Assembly: GCF_020544465.1 (NCBI RefSeq)
Contig: NZ_CP066126.1
Coordinates: 1,240,001 to 1,304,000 of the forward strand
Reading direction: 5' to 3'
DNA: 64,000 nt
DNA from: Chromobacterium rhizoryzae
GTDB taxonomy: Bacteria > Pseudomonadota > Gammaproteobacteria > Burkholderiales > Chromobacteriaceae
Position numbers and translations under genes: made by a program. Under the pieces are notes generated by a model. That model saw only the letters and a list, made by a program, of their open reading frames with translations, had not been told where the DNA came from and did no database searches. Shown piece after piece: positions 51,454 to 60,578 of the stretch (positions are counted from its first letter, which is position 1; each line of letters starts with the position of its first letter).

Positions 51454-52650
51454 CGCCACCTTGAACACCTGGCGCAGATAGGCGAGGAAGGTTTCGTCGC
51501 TGCACATGGTCTTGCCGGGGCTGTCGGACAGCTTGGCCACCGGCTGGCCGTTGCAGCTGACCAGCTTGAGCACGATTTGCAGCGGTTCCAGTCCCATGTC
51601 GTTGGTGAAATGAGTGCCGATGCCGAAGCTGACCTGGATCTGCGGGCTGAAATGGCGGTGCAGGTCCAGCGCGCTGTCCACGCTCAGACCGTCGCTGAAG
51701 GTCAGCATCTTGGTGGCGGGATCGATGCGCAGCTTGCGGTAATGCGCGATCGCCTTTTCGCCCCATTGATAGGGATCGCCGCTGTCGTGGCGCAGACCGT
51801 CGAACAGCTTGGCGAAGTAGAGGTCGAAGTCCGCCAGGAAGGCGTCCATGCCCACCACGTCGGTCAGCGCGATGCCGAGGTCGCCGCGGTATTCCTGCAC
51901 CCAGGATTCCAGCGCCGCTTTCTGGAAGTCGCGCAGCCGCACGCCCAGCGCCTGGAAGGCCTGGAAGAACTCGTGGGCCATGGTGCCTATCGGAGTGATG
52001 CCCAGCTTCCAGGCCAGGTAAACATTGCTGGTGCCGCGGAAAATGTCCGGCAAGGCGGTGTTCAGGCGCTCCACCACATGCTGCTGCCAGTCCCGGCTGA
52101 AACGGCGGCGGGTGCCGAAATCGGCGATCAGCAAGGGAAAGCGCTGCTGCGCGGCCTCGCTGTCGCGGAAGCGTTCCAGCACGGCGATTTTCGCTTCCAG
52201 CCGGCGCAGGCCCTCGGAGCGGACCTCAGCCGAGTCCAGGCGGCGGAAATACAATTCGTTGACGATGGCGAGCACGAAGATTTCAAAAAACATCGCCTGC
52301 ACCAGCGGTCCCTTGATGCGGATCGCCAGTTCCCCGTCCTCGCAGGATACGGTGATGAAGCGCCGCTGCAGGTGGAACAATTCCAGGTAATCGACGAAAT
52401 CGCTTTTGATGAAGCGCAGGGTGCGCAGATAGGCCAGCTCTTCCTGGGTGAAGTGCAGCTGGCACAGCCAGTCCAATTGCGCTTCCAGCTCTTTCTTCAG
52501 CTGGGTCAAGGGCATGTCCGGGCGGTTGCGGCACTTGAACTCGTACTCGCCGTGCGAGGCCGGGAACTGGTGCAGCACCACTTGCAGCATGGTGAACTTG
52601 TAAAGGTCGGTGTCCAGCAGAGAATGGATCAGCGGCGGAATCTTGGCCAT
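51442..52650 (-). CDS. pncB: Nicotinate phosphoribosyltransferase
   Basis: A 402-residue enzyme that makes nicotinate mononucleotide from nicotinate and PRPP in NAD salvage. It begins with LLDTDLYKFTMLQVVLHQFP, and the phosphorylatable His lies in FGIGTHFTNDMG. The DSGDPYQWGEKAIAHY stretch is also diagnostic. Length matches E. coli PncB (400). It is convergent with the DUF2520 gene (12-bp overlap) and 7 bp downstream of nothing on its own strand except the methyltransferase gene that ends at 52658, so transcription likely runs from the maf-methyltransferase pair into pncB. Confidence 0.94.
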   Translation of the reverse strand: MAKIPPLIHSLLDTDLYKFTMLQVVLHQFPASHGEYEFKCRNRPDMPLTQLKKELEAQLDWLCQLHFTQEELAYLRTLRFIKSDFVDYLELFHLQRRFITVSCEDGELAIRIKGPLVQAMFFEIFVLAIVNELYFRRLDSAEVRSEGLRRLEAKIAVLERFRDSEAAQQRFPLLIADFGTRRRFSRDWQQHVVERLNTALPDIFRGTSNVYLAWKLGITPIGTMAHEFFQAFQALGVRLRDFQKAALESWVQEYRGDLGIALTDVVGMDAFLADFDLYFAKLFDGLRHDSGDPYQWGEKAIAHYRKLRIDPATKMLTFSDGLSVDSALDLHRHFSPQIQVSFGIGTHFTNDMGLEPLQIVLKLVSCNGQPVAKLSDSPGKTMCSDETFLAYLRQVFKVALAA

Positions 52651-52657
52651 GGCGGGC

Positions 52658-53362
52658 TCAGGCGGCGTGAATGATGAAAATGGCCGGGCGCTTGTGCAGG
52701 TCCGGCGCGTCCTTGGGCCAGTCCTTGACCCGTCGGCTGACGATGGTCTGGCTCGGCAAGGTCAGATCGCAGGCCACCGCCAGCCGGGTGGCCGGGGACA
52801 GCGTGTCGCGCAATTGCTGCAGCAGCGCGTTGTTGCGGTACGGCGTTTCGATGAAGACCTGGGTCTCGTTGCGCTGGCGCGAACGCTGCTCCAGCTCCTT
52901 GACGATTTTTGCCTTGTCGGTGGCGTCCACCGGCAGGTAGCCGTGGAAGGCGAAGCACTGGCCGTTGGCGCCGCTGGCCATCAGAGCCAGCAGGATGGAG
53001 GACGGGCCGATCAAGGGCTCCACCCGCAAGCCGCGCTCATGCGCCAGCGCCACCAGTTGCGCGCCGGGGTCCGCCACCGCCGGGCAGCCGGCTTCGGAGA
53101 TCAGGCCCAGATCGTGGCCATCCAGCAGCGGTTGCAGCAAGGCGGCGACGTCGGCGGCCGGGGTGTGTTCGTTCAGCGTGCTCATGGCGAGTTCGCGGAT
53201 GGGCGCGCTGACGCCCAGCGCCTTCAGGTGTTTGCGCGCGGTTTTTTCGGCTTCCACCACGAAACGGGTCAGGTGTAGCACTTTGGCGCGCTCGGCTTCG
53301 GGCAGCCAGGCGATGGATTCGTCGCCCAAGGGGGCGGGGATCAGGAACAGGGTGCCGCTCAT
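52658..53362 (-). CDS. RsmI-like SAM-dependent methyltransferase
   Basis: A 234-residue protein of the tetrapyrrole methylase superfamily, similar to RsmI (16S rRNA C1402 2'-O-methyltransferase) but shorter and divergent. GTLFLIPAPLGDE stands for the RsmI start, LGLISEAGCPAVADPGAQLV for the SAM loop, and GPSSILLALMASG follows. True RsmI is about 280 residues, so this is probably a paralogue with its own substrate. It overlaps the Maf gene by 4 bp (ATGA). Confidence 0.87.
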   Translation of the reverse strand: MSGTLFLIPAPLGDESIAWLPEAERAKVLHLTRFVVEAEKTARKHLKALGVSAPIRELAMSTLNEHTPAADVAALLQPLLDGHDLGLISEAGCPAVADPGAQLVALAHERGLRVEPLIGPSSILLALMASGANGQCFAFHGYLPVDATDKAKIVKELEQRSRQRNETQVFIETPYRNNALLQQLRDTLSPATRLAVACDLTLPSQTIVSRRVKDWPKDAPDLHKRPAIFIIHAA

Positions 53363-53940
53363 CGCAAAATCTCCACGCCTTCATCGGCCAGCATCGTAAT
53401 CAGTTTGAACAGAGGCACGCCGATCAGCGCATTGGGATCGTCGGACTCCACGCGCTCCAGCAGCGCGCCGCCGAGGCCCTCGCTCTTGGCGCTGCCGGCG
53501 CAGTGCAGCGCGTCCGGCTCGCGTTCCAGATAGTTGCGGATTTGCGCTTCGCTCAGCGCGCGCAGGGTGACGCGGGTGATGCCCACCGCTTCTTGCAGCC
53601 GGCGCTCGGCGCTGTTGTACAAGGCCAGCGCCGAATGAAACACCACGGTCCGGCCGCTCATCCATTGCAGCATCTTGACGCCGTTTTCGAACGATCCTGG
53701 CTTGCCGATCTGCTGTCCGTCAAGCAAAGCCACTTGATCGGAGCCTATGATCAGCGCTTGCGGATGCTTGTCCGCCAGCGATTGCGCCTTGGTGCGGGCC
53801 AGCCGGACCGCGGTTTCCAGCGCGGTTTCGCCCGGCAGCGGGGTTTCGTCGCACACCGGCGGTTCGGCGTGGAAGGGCAGGCCCAGGCGGGCGATGATTT
53901 CTTGGCGGTAGCGGGAGGTGGAGGCCAGTACGATCTGCAT
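53359..53940 (-). CDS. yceF: Maf-family nucleotide pyrophosphatase, YceF type
   Basis: A 193-residue Maf protein that hydrolyses non-canonical nucleoside triphosphates; YceF acts on m7GTP. It shows IVLASTSRYRQEIIARL, IIGSDQVALLDGQQIGKPGS and HCAGSAKSEGLGGALLERVE, closely following E. coli YceF. The ATG at 53940 gives MQIVLAS, the family start. Divergent from yceD across about 107 bp, an arrangement also seen in E. coli (yceF | yceD-rpmF). Confidence 0.92.
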   Translation of the reverse strand: MQIVLASTSRYRQEIIARLGLPFHAEPPVCDETPLPGETALETAVRLARTKAQSLADKHPQALIIGSDQVALLDGQQIGKPGSFENGVKMLQWMSGRTVVFHSALALYNSAERRLQEAVGITRVTLRALSEAQIRNYLEREPDALHCAGSAKSEGLGGALLERVESDDPNALIGVPLFKLITMLADEGVEILR

Positions 53941-54047
53941 GATGTGGACGTCGCTTGTTGCGGAGCCGGGGCGGCCTGGCGGCGCGCGCGGAGGGCTCCT
54001 TGTTTCTTTTGACAAATCAGGGGAATGGATTGTACCATGCGAGGTTT

Positions 54048-54551
54048 ATGTCTAAACCGATTTTGATCGATCCGCTCAAGTTCGCCCGGGAAGGGCGTTC
54101 GCAGGCCGGCAAACTGCCGGTTGGCGAGCTGGATGAGCGCGTGCACAGCGACCTGTCCGACACCTCCGGGAACGTGGAATACGCCCTGGACGGTTTTCGC
54201 GACAGCTTGAACCGTTTGTCGCTGCGTCTTCATTTGTCCGGGGAACTCAAAGTGACCTGCCAGCGCTGCATGGAAAGCATGCCGTACAGCCTGGACACCG
54301 ATTCGGTGGTCACCTTGTTTACCGATCCGGACAAGCTGGAAGAGGCTTGCGAGCAGGACGAGGAGCTGGACGCTATCATCGCCGAGCCGGAACTGAACCT
54401 GACGGCGTTGATCGAAGACGAAATCATTATGGGCTTGCCGCTGTCGCCGAAACACGACGACTGCGGCAGGGAAACTCTCTCGCTCGCCAAGGCTGACAAG
54501 CCCAATCCGTTTGCGGTGCTGGCGGCGCTTAAGAGACCCAAGTCCGAGTAA
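54048..54551 (+). CDS. yceD: DUF177 protein YceD
   Basis: A 167-residue acidic protein with a DUF177 core: LTCQRCM-like VTCQRCMESMPYSLD, and a C-terminal LPLSPKHDDCGRE. The cysteines may bind a metal. In plants and bacteria homologues affect 23S rRNA processing. rpmF follows 46 bp downstream, the conserved yceD-rpmF arrangement. GAGG lies only 3 bp before the ATG, so the start is plausible but not certain. Confidence 0.9.
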   Translation: MSKPILIDPLKFAREGRSQAGKLPVGELDERVHSDLSDTSGNVEYALDGFRDSLNRLSLRLHLSGELKVTCQRCMESMPYSLDTDSVVTLFTDPDKLEEACEQDEELDAIIAEPELNLTALIEDEIIMGLPLSPKHDDCGRETLSLAKADKPNPFAVLAALKRPKSE

Positions 54552-54597
54552 AACCCGGATTCGAACCGAATCTACTTGAATTTCTTAGGAGTCGACC

Positions 54598-54777
54598 ATG
54601 GCTGTTCAACAGAACAAAAAGTCCCCGTCCAAGCGCGGCATGCATCGTGCACACGATTTTCTGACCGCTCCGGCTCTGGCAGTTGAAGCCAGCACCGGCG
54701 AAGCGCACCTGCGCCACCACATCAGCCCGAACGGTTTCTACCGCGGCCGCAAAGTTGTGAAGACCAAGGGCGAGTAA
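54598..54777 (+). CDS. rpmF: 50S ribosomal protein L32
   Basis: A 59-residue basic protein starting [20 protein letters not shown], the L32 signature, and ending [11 protein letters not shown]. It is a large-subunit component. It lies between yceD and plsX, linking ribosome and lipid synthesis genes as in many proteobacteria. TAGGAG precedes the ATG. Confidence 0.97.
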
Positions 54778-54834
54778 TCTCCCCGTTTTCCTACTTTCCC
54801 CACTGATTAGGCAGCACTATTACCGCACTCGTTG

Positions 54835-55872
54835 ATGACTATCACCGTCGCGGTTGATGCAATGGGCGGTGACGTTGGCCTCAAGGTTACCGTCCCTGCA
54901 TCGATCCAATTCCTGCAGAACCATCCCGACACCCGTTTGATTCTTGTTGGCGACCAAGCAGCCCTAGAGGCTGAACTGGCCGCGCATCAAGGCGTCGCGC
55001 GTGAACGCATCCGCATCCAGCACGCCACCCAAGTGGTGGGCATGGATGAGGCGCCTCAGCTCGCCTTGAAGAACAAGAAAGATTCGTCGATGCGGGTGGC
55101 CATTAATCTGGTCAAAGAAGGCGAGGCTCAGGCCGCCGTGTCCGCCGGCAACACCGGCGCGCTGATGGCGACCGCGCGTTTCGTACTCAAGACCATTCCC
55201 GGCATCGACCGTCCCGCCATCGCCAAAATGCTGCCCACCGTCAAGGGCTCGTCTTGCGTGTTGGATTTGGGCGCCAACGTCGATTGCACCCCAGAACAAC
55301 TGTTGCAGTTCGGCATCATGGGATCCGAACTGGTGGTGTGCCTCAGCGGCAACGCCAGCCCCAGCGTCGGCCTGCTGAACATCGGTTCGGAAGACATCAA
55401 GGGCAACGACAATATCAAGAAGACCGCCGAACTGCTGCGCCAGTCCGAGCTCAATTTCCACGGCAACGTGGAGGGCGACGACATCTGTAAAGGCACGGTG
55501 GATGTGGTAGTCTGCGACGGTTTTACCGGCAATGTGGCTTTGAAGACAGCTGAGGGGCTGGCTCACATGTTTGCCGTGTTCCTGCGCGAAGAGTTTGGCC
55601 GCAGCTGGTGGACGCGTTTGTGCGCTCTGGCCGCGCTGCCGGTGCTCAAACTGTTCAAGAGGCGCATCGATCCCCGCCGCTACAACGGCGCCAGCTTGCT
55701 GGGGCTGCGCGGCATCGTGGTGAAAAGCCACGGCGGGACCGATGTCACAGGATTCCGTTACGCGCTGGAGCAGGCTTGCGAGGAAGCCGGTTCCGACGTG
55801 ATTGGTCACATCGCCGACCGGATTGCGCACCAATTAAACAATCTCAAGCAGTCCGAGGCGGAAGCGAACTGA
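54835..55872 (+). CDS. plsX: Phosphate acyltransferase PlsX
   Basis: A 345-residue peripheral membrane enzyme that converts acyl-ACP to acyl-phosphate for phospholipid synthesis. ITVAVDAMGGDVGLKV opens it. SAGNTGALMATARFVLKTI and VCDGFTGNVALKTAEG are conserved. A TTG directly before the ATG could also serve as a start. It is 57 bp after rpmF and 5 bp before fabH, in a plsX-fab cluster. Confidence 0.96.
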   Translation: MTITVAVDAMGGDVGLKVTVPASIQFLQNHPDTRLILVGDQAALEAELAAHQGVARERIRIQHATQVVGMDEAPQLALKNKKDSSMRVAINLVKEGEAQAAVSAGNTGALMATARFVLKTIPGIDRPAIAKMLPTVKGSSCVLDLGANVDCTPEQLLQFGIMGSELVVCLSGNASPSVGLLNIGSEDIKGNDNIKKTAELLRQSELNFHGNVEGDDICKGTVDVVVCDGFTGNVALKTAEGLAHMFAVFLREEFGRSWWTRLCALAALPVLKLFKRRIDPRRYNGASLLGLRGIVVKSHGGTDVTGFRYALEQACEEAGSDVIGHIADRIAHQLNNLKQSEAEAN

Positions 55873-55877
55873 CAACC

Positions 55878-56837
55878 ATGGGCTATTCCCGCATTCTAGG
55901 CACCGGCAGCTTTCTGCCCGAGCAGGTGCTCACCAATGCGCAGTTGGCCGAACGCGTGGATACCAGCGACGAGTGGATAGTCTCTCGCACCGGCATCCAC
56001 GCGCGCCATATTGCCGCAGAGGAACACAAAACCAGCGATCTCGCGCTCAAGGCGGCGGAAGCCGCGATTCAGAGCGCGGGCATCGACAAGCACGAGATCG
56101 ATCTGATCATCGTGGCCACCACCACTCCCGATATGGTCTTCCCCAGCACCGCCTGTCTGTTGCAGGAAAAGCTGGGCATTCCCGGCTGCGCGGCATTCGA
56201 CGTGCAGGCGGTGTGCGCCGGCTTCATGTTCGCGCTGGTGACCGCCAACAACTACATCAAGAGCGGCATGGCCCGCCGCGCTCTGGTGGTGGGCGCGGAA
56301 ATCATGTCGCGGGTGCTGGACTGGGACGACCGCCGCACCTGCGTGCTGTTCGGCGACGGCGCCGGCGCGGTGATTCTCGGCGACTCCGAGGAGCCGGGCA
56401 TCCTGCACGCCAAGCTGGCGGCGGACGGCCGCTACAAGGACATTCTCAACACTCCGGCCCAGATTTCCGGCGGCAAGATTCAGGGCATGCCCTATCTGCA
56501 CATGGACGGCCCGGCGGTGTTCAAATTCGCGGTCAAAGCCCTGTCCGACATCGCCGCCAAGACGCTGGCGGAAGCCGGCGTCGACAAGAGCGAAGTGGAC
56601 TGGCTGGTGCCGCATCAGGCCAATCTGCGCATCATAGAATCCACCGCCAAGCATCTGGGCTTGCCGATGGAACGCGTGATCGTCACATTGCCGCAACAGG
56701 GCAATACCTCCGCCGCATCGATTCCTCTGGCCTTGGACTGCGCGGTGCGCGACGGCCGCATTCGTCCAGGCCAGACCGTATTGCTGGAAGGCATAGGCGG
56801 CGGTTTCGCCTGGGGCGCTGTATTGTTGAAGATCTGA
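55878..56837 (+). CDS. fabH: 3-oxoacyl-ACP synthase III
   Basis: A 319-residue condensing enzyme that starts fatty acid synthesis from acetyl-CoA and malonyl-ACP. The catalytic Cys lies in VQAVCAGFMFAL, the His in VPHQANLRII, and the Asn in QQGNTSAASIP. MGYSRILGTGSFLP is the standard start. It lies 5 bp after plsX. Confidence 0.97.
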   Translation: MGYSRILGTGSFLPEQVLTNAQLAERVDTSDEWIVSRTGIHARHIAAEEHKTSDLALKAAEAAIQSAGIDKHEIDLIIVATTTPDMVFPSTACLLQEKLGIPGCAAFDVQAVCAGFMFALVTANNYIKSGMARRALVVGAEIMSRVLDWDDRRTCVLFGDGAGAVILGDSEEPGILHAKLAADGRYKDILNTPAQISGGKIQGMPYLHMDGPAVFKFAVKALSDIAAKTLAEAGVDKSEVDWLVPHQANLRIIESTAKHLGLPMERVIVTLPQQGNTSAASIPLALDCAVRDGRIRPGQTVLLEGIGGGFAWGAVLLKI

Positions 56838-56967
56838 CCCGAAACATTGGCGCGCAAGCCGCCGACGGCTGACCGTGAGGTCACTAGCCTCTGCGATATT
56901 TGATCGTTAGGCTTGGCAGACGTCGCCGGTTTGCGTCATTCTTGCGTCGAATTCTCTGGAGTCGACT

Positions 56968-57897
56968 ATGGCGTTTGCTTTTCTGTTCCCGGGCCAAGGC
57001 TCGCAAAGCTTGAAAATGATGGACGGCTTTGCCGACCTCCCCGTGGTGAAACACACTTTTGACGAAGCATCGGACGCCTTGAGCGTCGACCTGTGGGCGA
57101 TGCTGCAGGCGGACTCGGCCGACGAGATCAACGCCACCGTCAATACCCAGCCCATCATGCTGGCCGCCGGCTACGCCACTTATCTGGCCTGGCAGGAGTT
57201 GAACGGCCGTCAGCCGACGCTGGTGGCAGGCCACAGCCTGGGCGAATACACCGCCCTGGTGGCGGCGGCGGCCTTGCCCTTCGCCGAAGCGGTGAAACTG
57301 GTGCGCCTGCGCGCCGAGGCGATGCAGTCCGCGGTGCCGGTGGGCGTCGGCGCGATGGCCGCCATCCTGAACCTGTCCGATGAGGACATCCGCGCCGCCT
57401 GCGCGGAAGCGGCTCAGGGCGAAGTGGTGGAAGCGGTCAATTTCAATTCGCCGGGCCAGGTGGTGATCGCCGGCCATAAGGGCGCGGTGGAGCGGGCCAT
57501 GGAACAGTGCAAGGCCCGCGGCGCCAAGCGCGCGCTGCCTTTGCCGGTATCGGTGCCCTCGCATTGCGCGTTGATGCGGCCCGCGGCGGAGCAACTGGCC
57601 GCGGCGCTGGCGCAAGCGGATATCGGCGCGCCGGCCATTCCGGTGCTGCACAACGCCGACGTCGCCAGCTACAACGAGCCGGCGCAGATCCGCGACGCGC
57701 TGACCCGTCAGCTCTACATGCCGGTGCGCTGGACCGAAACCATCCAGAAGCTGGCCGCCGACGGCGTGACGCAGATGGCGGAATGCGGGCCGGGCAGAGT
57801 GCTGGCCGGCCTGGCCAAGCGCATCGACGGCAACATCAAATGCCTGGCGCTGACCGATGTGGCGGCGCTGGAAGCCGCTCGCGGCGAACTGAACTGA
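56968..57897 (+). CDS. fabD: Malonyl-CoA:ACP transacylase
   Basis: A 309-residue enzyme that loads malonyl groups on ACP. The catalytic Ser lies in VAGHSLGEYTALVAA, with FPGQGSQ at the start and the His in PVSVPSHCALM. It lies 130 bp after fabH. GGAG precedes the ATG. Confidence 0.97.
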   Translation: MAFAFLFPGQGSQSLKMMDGFADLPVVKHTFDEASDALSVDLWAMLQADSADEINATVNTQPIMLAAGYATYLAWQELNGRQPTLVAGHSLGEYTALVAAAALPFAEAVKLVRLRAEAMQSAVPVGVGAMAAILNLSDEDIRAACAEAAQGEVVEAVNFNSPGQVVIAGHKGAVERAMEQCKARGAKRALPLPVSVPSHCALMRPAAEQLAAALAQADIGAPAIPVLHNADVASYNEPAQIRDALTRQLYMPVRWTETIQKLAADGVTQMAECGPGRVLAGLAKRIDGNIKCLALTDVAALEAARGELN

Positions 57898-57949
57898 ATG
57901 CAATGCGGCCGCGTCAAGGCGGGGCCGGAATAACGATAAGGAGACTGCA

Positions 57950-58687
57950 ATGAGCCTGCAAGGCAAAGTGGCATTGGTCACCGGCGCATCGCGCGGCATC
58001 GGCGCGGCGATCGCCGCGGCGCTGGCGGCCGAAGGCGCCGTAGTGATCGGCACCGCGACCAGCGAGGCCGGCGCAGCGAGCATCCACGAGCGCCTGTCCG
58101 CACAGGGCGGCGCCGGCCGGGTGTTGAATGTGACCGAGGCCGGCGCGATCGACGCGCTGGTCGAATCCATCGAAAAAGAATTCGGCGCGATCGCCATCCT
58201 GGTCAATAATGCCGGCATCACCCGCGACGGCTTGCTGATGCGGATGAAGGACGAGGACTGGGACGACATCATGGACACCAATCTGAAATCGGTGTTCAAG
58301 GCGTCCAAGGCCGTGTTGCGCGGCATGATGAAGGCGCGCTTCGGCCGCATCGTCAATATCGCTTCGGTGGTGGGCGTGTCCGGCAACCCGGGCCAGACCA
58401 ATTATTCGGCGGCCAAGGCCGGCATCATCGGCTTCACCAAGTCGATGGCGCGCGAGGTGGGCAGCCGCAACATCACCGTCAACTGCGTGGCCCCCGGCTT
58501 CATCGACACCGATATGACCCGCGCGCTGCCGGAAGCGCAACGCGCGGCGCTGGTCGAGCAGATCGCCCTGGGCCGCCTGGGCGACGCCAAGGATATCGCC
58601 GACGCCACCGCTTTTTTGGCGTCGGATCGCGCTGGCTATATCACCGGCCAGACGCTGCATGTCAACGGCGGCATGTTGATGCCGTGA
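57950..58687 (+). CDS. fabG: 3-oxoacyl-ACP reductase
   Basis: A 245-residue short-chain dehydrogenase reducing 3-oxoacyl-ACP with NADPH. It has the cofactor motif TGASRGIGAAIA, NNAGITRDGLLMRMKDEDW, and the catalytic Tyr/Lys in NYSAAKAG. The FabG-specific RDGLLMRM segment separates it from other SDRs. It lies 52 bp after fabD, with AAGGAG before the ATG. Confidence 0.97.
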   Translation: MSLQGKVALVTGASRGIGAAIAAALAAEGAVVIGTATSEAGAASIHERLSAQGGAGRVLNVTEAGAIDALVESIEKEFGAIAILVNNAGITRDGLLMRMKDEDWDDIMDTNLKSVFKASKAVLRGMMKARFGRIVNIASVVGVSGNPGQTNYSAAKAGIIGFTKSMAREVGSRNITVNCVAPGFIDTDMTRALPEAQRAALVEQIALGRLGDAKDIADATAFLASDRAGYITGQTLHVNGGMLMP

Positions 58688-58793
58688 ACGAGCTTGCGGC
58701 CCGCCTGGAGATTTAGGTAGGCTGCTCTAATTTTTTTTTGTAGAATACCGGGGTTTTGTTATCCCGAATCAGAAAGGTCAAGGGTTTAAACAA

Positions 58794-59033
58794 ATGGAAA
58801 ACATCGAAGCGCGCGTTAAGAAGATCGTTGCCGAACAACTGGGCGTGAACGAAGCCGAAGTGAAAATCGAATCTTCGTTCGTGGACGATCTGGGCGCCGA
58901 CTCCCTCGACACCGTTGAGCTGGTAATGGCTCTGGAAGAAGAGTTCGAGTGCGAAATTCCGGATGAAGAGGCCGAGAAGATCACCACCGTTCAGCAAGCC
59001 GTCGACTACGTCACTGCCCACCTGAACAAGTAA
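58794..59033 (+). CDS. acpP: Acyl carrier protein
   Basis: A 79-residue acidic carrier protein. The phosphopantetheine-bearing Ser lies in GADSLDTVELVMALEEEF. It starts MENIEARVKKIVAEQLG. A run of nine T (about 58731-58739) and a TAGAAT (-10-like) precede it, so it may have its own promoter. A terminator lies between it and fabF. Confidence 0.97.
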   Translation: MENIEARVKKIVAEQLGVNEAEVKIESSFVDDLGADSLDTVELVMALEEEFECEIPDEEAEKITTVQQAVDYVTAHLNK

Positions 59034-59058
59034 TTCCTTCCCTTTCGAGGGGTATTAG

Positions 59059-59101
59059 GACCTCTGCCCGGAGCCTTCTGGTCTCTTCGCAGAGGTCTTT
59101 T
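59059..59101 (+). terminator. Terminator between acpP and fabF
   Basis: GACCTCTGC (59059-59067) pairs with GCAGAGGTC (59089-59097) across a 21-nt loop, followed by four T. It would let acpP be expressed more strongly than fabF from one operon. Confidence 0.7.
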
Positions 59102-59210
59102 GCCAAGAGGATGCCAAACGCGCGTTTGATCCCTGCCAAACCGTAGGGCATCGCAATGCGTGGACGGTCTCGTGGGGAGACTGCCCTCCCATCTCTCACG
59201 GAGATTCTTC

Positions 59211-60452
59211 GTGTCAAAACGCAGAGTTGTAGTAACCGGCCTGGGCCATGTGTCCCCGGTCGGCAATGATGTCGCCACCGGCTGGGCCAATTTGCTGGCC
59301 GGCAACAGCGGCATCGCCAAGATTACCCGTTTCGACGCCAGCGACATGGCTTGCCAGATCGCAGGCGAAGTGAAGGGCTTTGAGATCAGCGACTATATCT
59401 CGCCGAAGGAAGCCCGCCGCAACGACCTGTTCATCCACTACGGCATCGCCGCGGCGTTGCAAGCTGTGGCGGACGCGGGCCTGGACGACGTGCCGGGCCT
59501 GGACAAGACCCGGGTCGGCGTCAACATCGGTTCCGGCATCGGCGGCCTGCCGCTGATCGAGGAAACCGGCGTGGCCTTGATGGAGGGCGGTCCGCGCAAG
59601 ATCGGCCCCTTCTTCATCCCGGGCTCGCTGATCAATCTGATCGCCGGCCAGGTGTCCATCCTGAAAGGCTATCAGGGTCCGTCCTACGGCATCGTGTCCG
59701 CCTGCACCACCGGCGCGCACTGCATCGGCGACGCGGCTAGGCTGATCCAGTACGGCGACGCCGACGTGATGGTGGCCGGCGGCGCCGAAGGCGCGGTTTC
59801 GCGCTTGGGCATCGGCGGTTTCGCCGCGATGAAGGCCTTGTCCACGCGCAACGACGATCCGGCCACGGCTTCCCGTCCCTGGGACAAGGGCCGCGACGGC
59901 TTCGTGATGGGCGAGGGCGCCGGCGTGCTGGTGCTGGAAGACTATGAGCACGCGGTCAAACGCGGCGCCAAGATCTACGCCGAGCTGATCGGCTTCGGCA
60001 TGAGCTCGGACGCTCACCACATCACGGCGCCGAGCGCGGAAGGCCCGGCGCGCGGCGTGAGCAACGCGCTGCGCGACGCCGGCATCAACGCCGACCAGGT
60101 GCAGTACGTGAACGCTCACGGCACGTCCACGCCCCTGGGCGACGCCAATGAAACCACGGCGATCAAGCTGGCGTTTGGCGACCACGCCAAGAAGCTGGTG
60201 GTCAACTCCACCAAGTCGATGACCGGCCACTTGCTGGGCGGCGCGGGCGGCGTGGAGGCGATCTACACCATTCTGGCGGTGCACAACCAGGTTTCGCCGC
60301 CCACCATCAACCTGAACGATCAGGATGTGGAGGCCGGCTGCGATCTGGATTACGTGGCCAATACCGCGCGCGAGATGAAGATAGACATCGGCATCTCCAA
60401 CTCCTTCGGTTTTGGCGGCACCAACGGCACGCTGGTGTTCAAGCGCGTCTGA
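59211..60452 (+). CDS. fabF: 3-oxoacyl-ACP synthase II
   Basis: A 413-residue elongating condensing enzyme. The catalytic Cys lies in IVSACTTGAHCIG, and the histidines in NAHGTSTPLGD and SMTGHLLGGAGG. The start is GTG 59211, with ACGGAGA about 7 bp upstream, giving MSKRRVVVTGLGHVSPVG. Longer in-frame starts lack family support. It is followed by a terminator at 60479. Confidence 0.97.
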   Translation: MSKRRVVVTGLGHVSPVGNDVATGWANLLAGNSGIAKITRFDASDMACQIAGEVKGFEISDYISPKEARRNDLFIHYGIAAALQAVADAGLDDVPGLDKTRVGVNIGSGIGGLPLIEETGVALMEGGPRKIGPFFIPGSLINLIAGQVSILKGYQGPSYGIVSACTTGAHCIGDAARLIQYGDADVMVAGGAEGAVSRLGIGGFAAMKALSTRNDDPATASRPWDKGRDGFVMGEGAGVLVLEDYEHAVKRGAKIYAELIGFGMSSDAHHITAPSAEGPARGVSNALRDAGINADQVQYVNAHGTSTPLGDANETTAIKLAFGDHAKKLVVNSTKSMTGHLLGGAGGVEAIYTILAVHNQVSPPTINLNDQDVEAGCDLDYVANTAREMKIDIGISNSFGFGGTNGTLVFKRV

Positions 60453-60478
60453 TCGTCGTCTTGTCGATTGACAGTCCG

Positions 60479-60508
60479 AACCGCTGCGCTACACTCGCAG
60501 CGGTTTTT
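60479..60508 (+). terminator. Terminator of fabF
   Basis: AACCGCTGCG (60479-60488) pairs with CGCAGCGGTT (60496-60505), followed by more T. It lies 26 bp after the fabF stop and separates the fab genes from pabB. Confidence 0.85.
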
Positions 60509-60578
60509 CTTTGTTTTCACGCCGTCCGGGTCAAAGCGGGCGGCAAGCTGCGCCGGGCTGCCGGCCCGGGACTTCTCG

